From JABWCK01 sp043822385 (GTDB taxonomy: Archaea > Micrarchaeota > Micrarchaeia > Norongarragalinales > Norongarragalinaceae), in the NCBI GenBank assembly GCA_043822385.1, contig JBDRBT010000007.1, positions 1-18,602 on the forward strand: a stretch of 18,602 nucleotides of DNA, written 5' to 3'. How positions within the stretch are numbered: position 1 is the stretch's first letter; the number at the start of each line of letters is the position of its first letter. A program made the position numbers and the translations under genes. The notes under the pieces are model-generated. The model was not told the DNA's origin. It made no database searches and was given only the letters and a program-made list of their open reading frames with translations. This document shows positions 1 through 8,609 of the stretch, in pieces.

Positions 1-995
1 TGCCAAGCAGGATACTTAAACCAATCGTAAGCAAGCATTTCCTGCGCGCGCTTAATGTCAACATCCTTAGCTCGAATCGTTACTGCCTTCAAGTCGTAAT
101 GCTCAATATCCGACACACTCATTCCCAAAAACTTCATTTCAGGACAACCCAAACGATCACTCTCGTGAGCCAACGCCATCGAGCCGTACTTCATTGTAGA
201 ATAAATATACCAACCATAAGGATCCGCATCAGTTAAACAATAAACAGGCACTTTTAATTCACTAGAAATCCTCTGCAATAATCTGCGCGCGCCGCGAGCA
301 GCTTGTCCAGCAGTAGTCATTAACAAACACTTGTTTTTAGCCCAATACCCATCTTCATTCAAGCGATCAAAAATAGCGTTCTTTTCTGCAACTAACACGT
401 ACTCGATGCCAACGTCCTCGAATTCAATTTGTTCAACAATAGACGGAACCGCCCAACCACCTGAACCCATTTTAGATAAATTAATTTTATCCACCTTGTC
501 GCGCACGCTGTCAACAACAACCATGTCTCCAGCCATTCTGCCTTTAGGTTCTGCACGCAAGTGCAAACGCTCCCTGAACGTGTTCAACGCAACCTCGAAA
601 TCAACAATAGCTAAGTCTGATTCACGCTGCTCGTCAATAGTATCCTCTTTAGTTCCCTTGATAGTGTGTTTTTTAGCGTAATACAAGTCACGAAGAGTAG
701 CAGTCAAATTGTTAGTTAATAAGTCTTTCTTCACGTAAGACGCAACAAGCATAGTTTGCATGAAACGCCTCGCGTGAGCAACATTAAACAAGTAACGCTT
801 TGAAATCTTGTCACCCAACAAAATCTTCCGCGTTTTCTCGTCGAAAAACACGTTGTTGCTGCCGCGAATAGGAATATCTAAGTGAGGATTATCCTGGCGA
901 TTAATTTCCGCAACTAAATCCTTACCTAAAGACTCGATTTTAGCGAGAATTTCGTTTATTTTCTCTTCTTTTTTAGCATCAATTTTTTTAGCCAA
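1..995 (-). CDS. top6A: DNA topoisomerase VI subunit A (Spo11-like), 3' end outside window
   Basis: Catalytic DNA-cleaving subunit of topoisomerase VI. With Top6B it makes a transient double-strand break and passes a second duplex through it. 331 codons are present and the C-terminus is cut by the window edge. The 5Y-CAP active site appears as LRDLYYAKKH (residues 101-110), with Tyr106 as the probable DNA-linking tyrosine. The Toprim metal site is Glu204 (VAEKN) plus Asp256 and Asp258 (DADPYGWYIYS). The Glu-to-Asp spacing matches what I recall for the Methanocaldococcus enzyme. The frame is continuous with that of top6B: after the top6B TGA the first usable start is TTG at 995-993, giving MAKKIDAKKEEK, with AAGG about 10 nt upstream. 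This start was missed by a simple ATG search. The 6-nt gap implies co-translation with top6B. Confidence 0.95.
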   Translation of the reverse strand, partial: MAKKIDAKKEEKINEILAKIESLGKDLVAEINRQDNPHLDIPIRGSNNVFFDEKTRKILLGDKISKRYLFNVAHARRFMQTMLVASYVKKDLLTNNLTATLRDLYYAKKHTIKGTKEDTIDEQRESDLAIVDFEVALNTFRERLHLRAEPKGRMAGDMVVVDSVRDKVDKINLSKMGSGGWAVPSIVEQIEFEDVGIEYVLVAEKNAIFDRLNEDGYWAKNKCLLMTTAGQAARGARRLLQRISSELKVPVYCLTDADPYGWYIYSTMKYGSMALAHESDRLGCPEMKFLGMSVSDIEHYDLKAVTIRAKDVDIKRAQEMLAYDWFKYPAW

Positions 996-1001
996 CTCAA
1001 A

Positions 1002-2870
1002 TCAACCTTCTTCCTGTAATTCTTTTTCAGTCTCATCATCTAAAGACACGTCGTCACCATTCGATTCTTCCACGTCACTAACCGCAGTACGTATTTCCGC
1101 AATTTTGCGTAGTTTATCCTCAATTTTTTTAGCATCCTGGCCAGTAACCTCTCCTAAAGCTTGCGCTACTTCAGTAATGTACTTAAAGAAAATTTTCTTC
1201 TTTTTTTCAGCGTCTTCAGCTTTCTGCAAGCCACTCAAGTAAAGAGAAATCTCGCGAGCGCACTCCATTAACGCATTCCGGATTTCAGCAACAATTTCTT
1301 CCTCACTAGAAATAGCTAGTTTTCCAGCTCCAGTGTAAGGAACGTAAACTGAAACAAAATTAACTAGAATACTCAAAGGAAGAGACTCGTAATTCTTCAA
1401 ATTATAACGATTCCAATCAATAGTTTTTACTGCCTCAGTAATCGCGCAGTTACCTGCATCAAACAACAAGGGAGTCCGGTTAGCGAAACGCATTACTTCC
1501 GCTTTTCCGTTGCCATCACCAGTAGTAGAACCAGCCTTGCCGCCGTAAGCAATACCTGCTTCAACCAAGAAAGGAATACCGCCCCGGAATACTTTCGGTT
1601 TGCGTTCAATCACTTTCAAGTGCTCTGGTTCAAGCAAGTTCTTTAAACTCTTTTCCATTTGCTCGCCGCCAATAGGCACTAGAGTATCTAAATCAGGATT
1701 ATAAAAACGAATTTTCTTGAACGCGTTAACAATTTGTTCTGCTTCAGTCCATTCTAATTTCGAAGGGTGTTTTTCGAAATCAATTTCCGGCAATAACGCC
1801 TTTAATTCACTTACCTTGTCGTTACTAAACTTAGCTAACTCGCTAGTAAAGAAACTAGACAATTTTCTAGCTTGAGTAATTTTAGCCATGTCAACTAAAT
1901 CGCTGGTAGTCAACCCTAAAGGATGTGGTTTCACTGGCTTTGCTTTAGGTGGAATCACGCTTGAAGCACGCGGAAAAACAACCACGTTCTTGTTAGGTTC
2001 AATTAACGTGAGTTGAGCGTGAGGATTAGATAACGCAGTCCTGCGAAGGTACTCGTAAACGCCGTACTCGCTTCGGTCGTAAGAAACTTCAGCAAACTCT
2101 GCTTCAACTTTCAATCCCTTGAATTTCCCCGAGTATTCTTTTGAATTACTTACGGTAGGCGTATTCTTTTTAACGTCAATAGTAACTTCAGCCTCGAAAA
2201 TCTTGTAGTCTTTCCCGGAACCAGTTTTAACAACAATCGGCTTGCCGGTAGTAATTAAGGAAAACAAAGTAGCATAGCTCGCGCCAATCCCCTGCTGGCC
2301 TCTTTTTTGTTCTCGGTTTAAAAACTTTGTTCCAGACAATAATTGACCTAAAGCAGTGCCGACCTTGCTTTTAGGCAAGCCAGTGCCGTTATCTTCAACA
2401 CTAACCCGCAAGTGACCTGCAGCCCAGTGAGCAACAATGCGAGAACCCTCACGCGGAGTTTCCTTCTTGAATTTAATTACTCTCTGTGAATTCTTTCCTT
2501 TCTTTTCGTACTTTAAAACGTATTCCATGCCGCGAGTCTTCTCAATACCATCAACCATAATGCTTAAAGTAGCTGCTTTAGCAATCTCGTCTTCAATAAC
2601 AAAAGAAGAAGTAATTCCATCCCCAACACCTAACTCCGTGTCTCTCACGGTTGTGGATAATGAATCTACTTCAACAGTAATTTCAGGGAGAATTTTAGCA
2701 TCCTCGCAAGCATCAAGAGAATTAGTTACATACTCATGAACAATAGTAGTCAAAGAACGCACTTCGCCGGAATAACCAAGCATCTGGCGGTTCTTTTTAA
2801 AGAATTCTGCTACCGAATACTCCTTGAATTCATGTTCAATATCAGTTACTGTTTTAGCTTCTTCAGTCAT
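1002..2870 (-). CDS. top6B: DNA topoisomerase VI subunit B with insertion in the ATPase domain
   Basis: ATP-operated clamp of topoisomerase VI (GHKL ATPase), partner of the downstream top6A. Visible elements in order: N-box HEYVTNSLDA (Glu46, Asn50), Box I VEDNGTG (Asp160), LLSGTKF, G2 box RGQQGIGAS (190-198), a transducer domain with RKPKVFRGGIPF and FANRTPLLFDAG, and the switch lysine in GAGK (Lys517). The tail is acidic. At 622 residues it is about 90 longer than the Sulfolobus protein as I remember it, mostly because of an insertion at about residues 72-153 between the N-box strand and Box I (see findings). I chose ATG at 2870, preceded by AAGGG at a spacing of 6 nt. The longer reading from TTG at 2906 adds an unconserved leader. 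Confidence 0.95.
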   Translation of the reverse strand: MTEEAKTVTDIEHEFKEYSVAEFFKKNRQMLGYSGEVRSLTTIVHEYVTNSLDACEDAKILPEITVEVDSLSTTVRDTELGVGDGITSSFVIEDEIAKAATLSIMVDGIEKTRGMEYVLKYEKKGKNSQRVIKFKKETPREGSRIVAHWAAGHLRVSVEDNGTGLPKSKVGTALGQLLSGTKFLNREQKRGQQGIGASYATLFSLITTGKPIVVKTGSGKDYKIFEAEVTIDVKKNTPTVSNSKEYSGKFKGLKVEAEFAEVSYDRSEYGVYEYLRRTALSNPHAQLTLIEPNKNVVVFPRASSVIPPKAKPVKPHPLGLTTSDLVDMAKITQARKLSSFFTSELAKFSNDKVSELKALLPEIDFEKHPSKLEWTEAEQIVNAFKKIRFYNPDLDTLVPIGGEQMEKSLKNLLEPEHLKVIERKPKVFRGGIPFLVEAGIAYGGKAGSTTGDGNGKAEVMRFANRTPLLFDAGNCAITEAVKTIDWNRYNLKNYESLPLSILVNFVSVYVPYTGAGKLAISSEEEIVAEIRNALMECAREISLYLSGLQKAEDAEKKKKIFFKYITEVAQALGEVTGQDAKKIEDKLRKIAEIRTAVSDVEESNGDDVSLDDETEKELQEEG

Positions 2871-2972
2871 GCAAAACCCTTTCACTAAACACTCAATAAA
2901 AAACAACTAAAGTGAGTTAGAAAATACACTAATATTAGAGGTAAAATGCTTAATATAGGTTTCCAGAAACCA
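2871..2972 (-). promoter_or_regulatory. Gap before top6B, possible internal promoter
   Basis: This 102-bp gap is the widest inside the minus-strand run. On the minus strand it holds a TATA-like TATATTAA at 2957-2950, which would place a start near 2929 and give a leader of about 60 nt, then the AAGGG ribosome site before the ATG. The gap also holds a short palindrome next to the preceding stop codon. An independent top6BA promoter is an inference only. Confidence 0.25.
2958..2971. repeat. Perfect inverted repeat GGTTTC-CA-GAAACC
   Basis: A 6-bp perfect palindromic arm pair with a 2-nt centre lies 1 bp beyond the stop codon of the KH gene, on its downstream side. It could fold in the transcript as a small hairpin with a 4-nt loop. 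There is no following T-run, so a classical terminator is not supported. An RNA processing site or protein site are possible. Confidence 0.35.
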
Positions 2973-3473
2973 CTAAAAATTGCGTTGTTTTCGCTCCAAA
3001 AAAGCGTAAACACCAATGTGTTTTCTTCCTTCTAAAAGCATTTTAATAGCTTCCTTGACGTTCTTTATTTCATCGTACTTGCCTATTACTGCAATTTTGT
3101 TGCCCCAAATAGATAAAAGCGCTCCAGAGAGTTCTTCCAAAGTTTTCCTGGCTTTACCTTCAGAACCAATTAAACGCGCTTTGTATTGAGTAACTCTTTT
3201 TTCATTGCGAGAAACAACTTGCTTTAAGTCAATTACTTCCAAAAAATACTCATCATTAAGCAACTTGAAGGCTTTTCTTGACTCGAAACCCAAGCAAATC
3301 GCATTTATCACTAATTCAGCAAAATAATCGTTAGCTGCTTCCCCTTGAATTTCAATGTTATCGTCAACAATTCGCATAGTAGTGTTAGTGCGTTCGCTGA
3401 TTTCCTTTAGTAAAGAAGAATCACGCCTCGAAAACATTGCCAAGCGCCTTGGCTCTACGCAAACAAGCTTCAT
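2973..3473 (-). CDS. KH-domain RNA-binding protein, Dim2/Pno1 (KRR1-like) family
   Basis: Archaeal relative of Dim2/Pno1, which binds 16S/18S rRNA near its 3' end during small-subunit maturation. The second KH domain is clear: ARLIGSEGKARKTLEELSG (residues 99-117, GxxG loop 103-106), followed by SIWGNKIAVIG and the family ending VYAFLERKQR. The linker LLNDEYFLEVIDL (71-83) is also typical. The first KH domain is degenerate: where the GxxG loop should be, the sequence reads AMFSRRDSS, so it probably binds no RNA by itself. The 166-residue length is slightly short for the family. The ATG has a good ribosome site, AAGGT with 7 nt spacing. The gene lies 33 bp downstream of the geranylgeranyl reductase gene in the same run. 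Confidence 0.88.
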   Translation of the reverse strand: MKLVCVEPRRLAMFSRRDSSLLKEISERTNTTMRIVDDNIEIQGEAANDYFAELVINAICLGFESRKAFKLLNDEYFLEVIDLKQVVSRNEKRVTQYKARLIGSEGKARKTLEELSGALLSIWGNKIAVIGKYDEIKNVKEAIKMLLEGRKHIGVYAFLERKQRNF

Positions 3474-3506
3474 AATTAATACCTTACGCTAGAGAGTATA
3501 AAAAAC

Positions 3507-4772
3507 TCAAGGCAACCATGGCCTAGACAATAAAAAGCGAACGTAAAACATTGGGCTCAAAAAACTTTTCTTAGCTTCTTCATTAACCATCATTCCAGCT
3601 AAAACTTCGCGTAATTCCTTGTTTCTAGCCGCCTTAGCAATAATCAAGTTAACCAAGAAAGTGTGTTTACCTAAACGCTGTAATTTATAAGACGTATCTA
3701 ACTCTCCAGCAATCAAGCTCCATAACTCAGTATCGTAAGACTTCAAGAATTCTTCAGAATAATTCCCTTCCGAAAGAGCATTAATAGCTGTTTTAGCAGC
3801 TATTTTCCCTGAAAGCATTGCGTTGCCAATGCCTTCCCCAGTAAACGGGTCAACTAACGAAGCAGCATCGCCAACAAGCATGAATCCATTCCCATACGCT
3901 TTCCTGTGAAAACTGCCAAAAGACAAGTTCCATCCCTTAACCGCGTTTGAATCAAGCTTTTGCCCTGTAGACGGGTCTACAATGAATGCTTCAGAAAAAC
4001 GCTCTTTAAATAATTCATTGTTTTTAATTGCGTCAAGCATTACTTGCTTCAAATTAACTTTATTTTTAATCATATCCGTTTTAATCATTCCAACTCCAAC
4101 GTTTGCAATACCATTCTCCATCGGGAAAATCCAAAAGTAACCCGGCAATACTTCATTAATAAAATGAAGTTCAATGTTTGAGCCATTACCTTTAACTCCC
4201 TTATAGTACGCCCTGCAAGCAACACACCAGTGGTCTTCAGGTAATGAATTCGAGTTAGTGCCTGCAGCAACAATAGAATTGAAACCATCCGCGCCAATAA
4301 CTAGTTTAGCTCTAAATTCTTCTTCTTGTTTTTCTTGGTTAGTGCCGCGCACTCCAACAACAAAACCATTTTCTTGAATAACGCTGGAAACAATAAAGTT
4401 TTCTTTAATTACCGCGCTAGTTTTTCGAGTGTTTTCAAACAAAATATTGTCGTAAACCAAGCGCCTGCAACAATAACCCTGCCTAATAGAACTAGTTTCC
4501 TGGCCAAAAGGAATTATTACTGACGAACCTTTAGGTGAAGAAAACAACACGCCAGAAACCGTACCATGAGGGCTCTCTTCAACAATATGCTCTAAACCTA
4601 ATTCCTTTAATACTGCTAAAGACTTTCCTGAAATAGCGTCACCGCAAGTTTTATCCCGAGGAAAACTAGCTTTTTCTAACAACAATACTTTTTTCCCTGC
4701 TTTAGCTAAAAAACTAGTTGCAGTACTGCCTCCAGGCCCGCCTCCAACAACAATAACATCAAATTCAGTCAA
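3507..4772 (-). CDS. Geranylgeranyl reductase family flavoprotein
   Basis: FAD-dependent reductase of the digeranylgeranylglycerophospholipid reductase family, which saturates the isoprenoid chains of archaeal membrane lipids. Visible elements: N-terminal Rossmann motif VVGGGPGG (8-15) with LLEK closing the dinucleotide fold; CGD at 43-45, where family members carry a conserved cysteine; ADG at 161-163; the YFWIFP signature (212-217); and the second FAD motif GDAASLVDPFTGEGIG (301-316). The 421-residue length is normal. It could act on a quinone or another polyprenyl chain instead. The start is TTG at 4772-4770, supported by AAGGTG 8 nt upstream and by the Rossmann motif beginning a few residues later. 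It lies 42 bp after atpD in the same run, so lipid saturation may be co-expressed with the ATP synthase. Confidence 0.9.
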   Translation of the reverse strand: MTEFDVIVVGGGPGGSTATSFLAKAGKKVLLLEKASFPRDKTCGDAISGKSLAVLKELGLEHIVEESPHGTVSGVLFSSPKGSSVIIPFGQETSSIRQGYCCRRLVYDNILFENTRKTSAVIKENFIVSSVIQENGFVVGVRGTNQEKQEEEFRAKLVIGADGFNSIVAAGTNSNSLPEDHWCVACRAYYKGVKGNGSNIELHFINEVLPGYFWIFPMENGIANVGVGMIKTDMIKNKVNLKQVMLDAIKNNELFKERFSEAFIVDPSTGQKLDSNAVKGWNLSFGSFHRKAYGNGFMLVGDAASLVDPFTGEGIGNAMLSGKIAAKTAINALSEGNYSEEFLKSYDTELWSLIAGELDTSYKLQRLGKHTFLVNLIIAKAARNKELREVLAGMMVNEEAKKSFLSPMFYVRFLLSRPWLP

Positions 4773-4780
4773 AAAACAAA

Positions 4781-4786
4781 CACCTT
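4781..4786 (-). promoter_or_regulatory. Shine-Dalgarno site fixing a TTG start
   Basis: AAGGTG lies 8 nt upstream of the TTG at 4772 of the geranylgeranyl reductase gene. No ATG exists before the FAD-binding motif, so this site decides the start. Confidence 0.6.
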
Positions 4787-4800
4787 GCGTAACAAAAATT

Positions 4801-4811
4801 TAGGTTTCCAG
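4801..4811. repeat. Copy of an 11-bp motif also found at 2956-2966
   Basis: TAGGTTTCCAG (CTGGAAACCTA in the gene direction) lies just after the atpD stop codon. An identical 11-mer lies just after the stop codon of the KH gene at 2956-2966. Both are in intergenic gaps of the same minus-strand run. Function unknown, and two copies could be chance. Confidence 0.3.
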
Positions 4812-4814
4812 GGT

Positions 4815-5468
4815 TTAACTAGTTTTAGCCTCGGCTTCAGCTTTTCTCTGCAAACGCTTTTTAGTTACTTTCAAAGCAAAAAACAACTCGCTTTCAAGTA
4901 AAGCCAAGTGTTGAGTAATGCTCTTGATTGTTTGCTTCATTTCCGGTTGAATATTAAATTCTAAAGCATTAACTCTGCGGTTAGTTTTCTCTATTTCACG
5001 CAGCAAACGCTTTATTGCAGACTCGGTTTCAGCAATTTTTAAAATCAAGTCAACTACTTTCTGGAAACGTTCTATAGCGTCATCCAGTTTCGCGCTAGAA
5101 CCTTCCAACGCATAACACAATTCTCCCGGCTTTATTACGCGTGCCTCGCTGGAAACAACCGGAATTTTTACGCCCATAATGTTTTTTGATTCAATTGATA
5201 ATGCGGGAGACTCAAAACTACTTAAAGCCAGGGTTTCCAAGTAATCTTTTCCATGAAACGCTTCAGCAATAGCCAGCGACTTGCAAGCTGAAACAACTTT
5301 GTTATCCAATTCTTCCCTTAAATTCCTCGCTTGCTTTATTACACTGAAAAACTCTAAAACTAATGCATCCCGCTTTTGTTTAAGCAAGGAATGCCCTTTT
5401 TCAGCTAGCACTAGTTTTTGTTTAGTGTTAAGCAATTCCATTCGAGTTGGCTTTACGTTTTCCTTCAT
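4815..5468 (-). CDS. atpD: A-type ATP synthase subunit D (central stalk)
   Basis: Long coiled-coil rotor shaft inside the A3B3 head. The N-terminal signature VKPTRMELLNTKQKLVLAEK (5-24) and the C-terminal signature EIEKTNRRVNALEFNIQPEM are both characteristic. The 217-residue length is normal, with a short charged, alanine-rich tail. The ATG overlaps the atpB stop as ATGA, a classic translational coupling, and only a weak AGG precedes it. This is the last ATP synthase gene of the cluster; the next gene downstream is the geranylgeranyl reductase. Confidence 0.96.
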   Translation of the reverse strand: MKENVKPTRMELLNTKQKLVLAEKGHSLLKQKRDALVLEFFSVIKQARNLREELDNKVVSACKSLAIAEAFHGKDYLETLALSSFESPALSIESKNIMGVKIPVVSSEARVIKPGELCYALEGSSAKLDDAIERFQKVVDLILKIAETESAIKRLLREIEKTNRRVNALEFNIQPEMKQTIKSITQHLALLESELFFALKVTKKRLQRKAEAEAKTS

Positions 5469-6847
5469 TTCCTGTATTTTCTCCCGTACTTTTCTAAGTG
5501 TTCAGGCTTGACGCGCTTTAATTCTGTTTCAGGAAGCGTTGAAAGCAAGTCCCAACCCAAGTCAAGAGACTCTTCAATAGTTCGGTTTTCATTCTTTCCT
5601 TGGCGAATAAAACGATTTTCGAAAGCATCAGCAAACTTCAAGAACTTCTTGTCTTTCTCACTTAACGCTTCCTCTCCAACTACCGCTACTAAACTCCTTA
5701 AGTCTCTTCCTTCAGCGTAAGCAGCATACAACTGGTTGCTTACTCCAGAATGGTCTTCGCGAGTCATCTTCGGCCCTATGCCGAGACTCATTAAACGAGA
5801 CAACGACGGCAAAACATCAATGTTAGGGTAAATTCCTTTCCTGTGTAATTCACGAGACAAAACAATTTGTCCTTCAGTAATGTAACCAGTTAAGTCAGGA
5901 ATAGGGTGCGTAATATCTTCTTCAGGCATTGTTAAAATAGGAATTTGCGTTACAGTACCCTTCTTTCCATGCACTGTTCCCGCTCGCTCGTAAATAGTAG
6001 ACAAGTCAGTGTACATGTAGCCCGGATAACCCCTGCGTCCAGGTACTTCTTGTCTCGCAGCAGCTATTTCACGCAAAGCATCGCAATAATTAGTCATGTC
6101 AGTTAACACAACCAGTACTTGCAAGTCTTTCTCGAAAGCCAAGTACTCAGCAGTAGTCAAAGCTAGCCTGGGCGTAATAATTCTTTCAATTGAAGGATCA
6201 CTAGCTAAATTCAAAAACAACACTGATCGCTCTAAAGCGCCGGTTTTCTCGAAATCACGCATGAAAAAGCTAGCGTCAGCGTAAGTAATACCCATTGCAG
6301 CAAACACTACCACGAAATCTTCCCCTTCGCCGCGTACAGTAGCTTGCCTAGCAATTTGAACTGCAATATCGTTGTGCGGCAAGCCAGCAGTAGAAAACAA
6401 AGGTAGTTTCTGGCCTCGAACCAGTGTGTTTAACGCGTCAATACTTGAAATACCAGTTTGAATAAAGTCTCTAGGTTCTTGCCTGGAATACGGGTTGATT
6501 GCTGCGCCAGTAATATCTAGTTTTTCTTTTGAAATAATAGGCGAACCACGGTCAATAGGGTCTCCCGCTCCACTGAAAATGCGGCCAAGCATTTCATCAC
6601 TAACCGGCAAGCGAAACGTTTCGCCACTAAAACGAATCCTAGTTACTTTAGTATCTAAACCAGCTGTTGAACCAAAAACTTGCACTGCAGCTAATCCTTT
6701 AGACGACTCTAAAACTTGTCCCTTCCTTCTCTCGCCGTCAGGCATTATTATTTCTACAGTCTCGTTGTAAGCAGCGTCAGGCACGCCCTCAACAAAAACA
6801 ATAGGACCGAAAACTTCCTTAACTGTTTGATATTCTTTAATAGCCAT
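5465..6847 (-). CDS. atpB: A-type ATP synthase subunit B (non-catalytic head subunit)
   Basis: Non-catalytic nucleotide-binding subunit of the A3B3 head. The beta-barrel starts with YQTVKEVFGPIVFVEGV. The usual P-loop is absent and replaced by STAGLPHNDIAVQIARQA, as expected for subunit B. Further hallmarks are PGRRGYPGYMYTDL, the TDMTNYCDALREI stretch and LPSLSRLMSLGIG. The 460-residue length is normal. The ATG is 4 nt after the atpA stop, and its ribosome site GGGTGA lies within the last codons of atpA at about 9 nt spacing, so the two are coupled. Confidence 0.97.
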   Translation of the reverse strand: MAIKEYQTVKEVFGPIVFVEGVPDAAYNETVEIIMPDGERRKGQVLESSKGLAAVQVFGSTAGLDTKVTRIRFSGETFRLPVSDEMLGRIFSGAGDPIDRGSPIISKEKLDITGAAINPYSRQEPRDFIQTGISSIDALNTLVRGQKLPLFSTAGLPHNDIAVQIARQATVRGEGEDFVVVFAAMGITYADASFFMRDFEKTGALERSVLFLNLASDPSIERIITPRLALTTAEYLAFEKDLQVLVVLTDMTNYCDALREIAAARQEVPGRRGYPGYMYTDLSTIYERAGTVHGKKGTVTQIPILTMPEEDITHPIPDLTGYITEGQIVLSRELHRKGIYPNIDVLPSLSRLMSLGIGPKMTREDHSGVSNQLYAAYAEGRDLRSLVAVVGEEALSEKDKKFLKFADAFENRFIRQGKNENRTIEESLDLGWDLLSTLPETELKRVKPEHLEKYGRKYRK

Positions 6848-6851
6848 TTTT

Positions 6852-8588
6852 TTACTTCACCCTGCTACTTGAAAAAGAAGAGTCAATGCTCTTCATTATT
6901 TCTTTAATTTCTTTTTCAACCTTGTCTTCAGGAACATACTTTACTTTAGCAATCCTGTCTTTTTCTTTAGCACTAATAATAACCTCGAAAGGCAATTCCA
7001 AATCCAAGCCAATACTAGCTTTATCATAAAAATGCAGTATTAAACTCAACATCAAGTATTGTTTCTTTAAAGAACAATACGCATCCACTTCATCATAAGC
7101 ATTCTGCTGCAGGAAGTCTTCCCTAATCATTTTAGTTACTTCCAAAACCAATCGTTCTCTTTCAGGTAAAGCATCAGGACCAATTAATTGCACAATATTT
7201 TGCAAATCAGCTTCTTTTTGAAGTAAATTCATTGCTTTAGCTCTGTACTGCATGAAGTCAGGTGCAACATTCTTTTCAAACCAAGGAATCAATTCTTCCT
7301 CGTATAAAGAATAACTCTTCAACCAGTGAATAGCGGGATAATGCCTCCTGCGCGCTAAAGAAGCATCCAACGCCCAGAAAACTTTAGTAATACGAAGTGT
7401 TCCCTGCGAAACTGGTTCAGAAATATCTCCGCCAGGCGGAGAAACAGCTCCAATAACCGTAACGCTGCCAATGCGATTATCTTTACCTAAACAAATTATT
7501 CTACCCGCACGCTCGTAAAACTCAGCTAGCTTCCTACCTAAATAAGCAGGGTATCCTTCTTCGCCAGGCATTTCCTCCAAGCGCCCTGAAATTTCACGCA
7601 TTGCTTCAGCCCACCTGCTAGTAGAGTCAGCCATTAAAGCAACAGTGTAACCCATATCCCTAAAGTACTCAGCAATAGTAATGCCAGTGTAAACTGAAGC
7701 CTCACGAGCAGCCACAGGCATGTTTGAAGTATTAGCAATCAACACCGTGCGTTCCATTAACGGCTTGCCAGTGCGAGGATCAACTAGTTTAGGAAACTGC
7801 GTTAATACCTCCGTCATTTCATTACCGCGTTCTCCGCAACCAACGTAAATAATTATGTCAGCACTAGCATACCTAGCTAGAGACTGTTGAGTAACGGTTT
7901 TACCTGAACCAAAAGGACCAGGAATAGCTGCCGCGCCTCCTTCAGCAACAGGAAACATTGTGTCTAGAATCCTCATTCCTGAAAGCAATGGTTTTTCAAA
8001 AGGCGTTTTGTCTTTAATTTGCCTTGCTTTCCTAACCGGCCATTTTTGCATTAAGGAAACACTCTTACCGCCAATTTTAGCTACTTCTTGAATAACCGTG
8101 TATTTTCCTGCAGTAATCGAGTCTACTTTACCTTCAATACCTGCTGGAACAAGAATCTTGTGAACAATATTTGTTTCTTGCACCGTGCCAATAATATCCC
8201 CCTGCACTACAGTATCGCCTGCTTTAACCGTAGGCTTGAAATCCCACTTCTTTTTTCGGTCTAAAGCAGGAACATCAATACCGCGAGCAATAAACACTCC
8301 CGACATTTCTTTAATTACATCTAAAGGCCGTTGAATTCCGTCGAAAACACTAGACAGCAAGCCAGGTCCTAACTCTACTTCCAAAGGCTTGCCAGTGCTA
8401 ATGATTTCATCATCAGGCTTTAAACCAGAAGTGTCTTCATAAACTTGAATACTCGCTGTGTCTCCCTTCAAAGAAATAATTTCCCCCATTAACTTGTCTT
8501 TCCCAACTCTAACTATCTCGTTAATTTGAGAACCAGACATTTCGCAACCGACAATCAAAGGACCAGAAATTTTAGCAAGCTTACCCAT
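6852..8588 (-). CDS. atpA: A-type ATP synthase subunit A (catalytic head subunit)
   Basis: Catalytic subunit that makes or hydrolyses ATP in the A3B3 head. Walker A GPFGSGKT is at 224-231. The catalytic glutamate is in GERGNEM (Glu253). The family's non-homologous region is present (FKPTVKAGDTVVQGDIIG, about 117-134), which separates subunit A from B. PGEEGYPAYLGRKLAEFYERAG and YPAIHWLKSYS are also diagnostic. I start it at ATG 8588 (578 residues), not GTG 8600. The GTG lies inside an excellent AGGTGAT ribosome site 7 nt before the ATG, and MGKLAKISGPL matches the usual family start. No intein interrupts the P-loop region, a common intein site in archaeal atpA. Confidence 0.97.
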   Translation of the reverse strand: MGKLAKISGPLIVGCEMSGSQINEIVRVGKDKLMGEIISLKGDTASIQVYEDTSGLKPDDEIISTGKPLEVELGPGLLSSVFDGIQRPLDVIKEMSGVFIARGIDVPALDRKKKWDFKPTVKAGDTVVQGDIIGTVQETNIVHKILVPAGIEGKVDSITAGKYTVIQEVAKIGGKSVSLMQKWPVRKARQIKDKTPFEKPLLSGMRILDTMFPVAEGGAAAIPGPFGSGKTVTQQSLARYASADIIIYVGCGERGNEMTEVLTQFPKLVDPRTGKPLMERTVLIANTSNMPVAAREASVYTGITIAEYFRDMGYTVALMADSTSRWAEAMREISGRLEEMPGEEGYPAYLGRKLAEFYERAGRIICLGKDNRIGSVTVIGAVSPPGGDISEPVSQGTLRITKVFWALDASLARRRHYPAIHWLKSYSLYEEELIPWFEKNVAPDFMQYRAKAMNLLQKEADLQNIVQLIGPDALPERERLVLEVTKMIREDFLQQNAYDEVDAYCSLKKQYLMLSLILHFYDKASIGLDLELPFEVIISAKEKDRIAKVKYVPEDKVEKEIKEIMKSIDSSFSSSRVK

Positions 8589-8595
8589 CTTAATA

Positions 8596-8602
8596 ATCAC
8601 CT
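8596..8602 (-). promoter_or_regulatory. Strong Shine-Dalgarno site of atpA
   Basis: AGGTGAT, the expected complement of the archaeal 16S 3' end, lies 7 nt upstream of ATG 8588. It contains the in-frame GTG that a longest-reading rule would choose, so it decides the start. Confidence 0.7.
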
Positions 8603-8609
8603 TAAAAAA

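Noticed and set aside
331..681. Plus-strand open frame of 116 codons
   Set aside because: It lies antisense inside top6A, whose active-site motifs are intact on the minus strand. It has no ribosome site or family match.
2437..2739. Plus-strand open frame of 100 codons
   Set aside because: Shadow of the top6B coding frame, with no independent signal.
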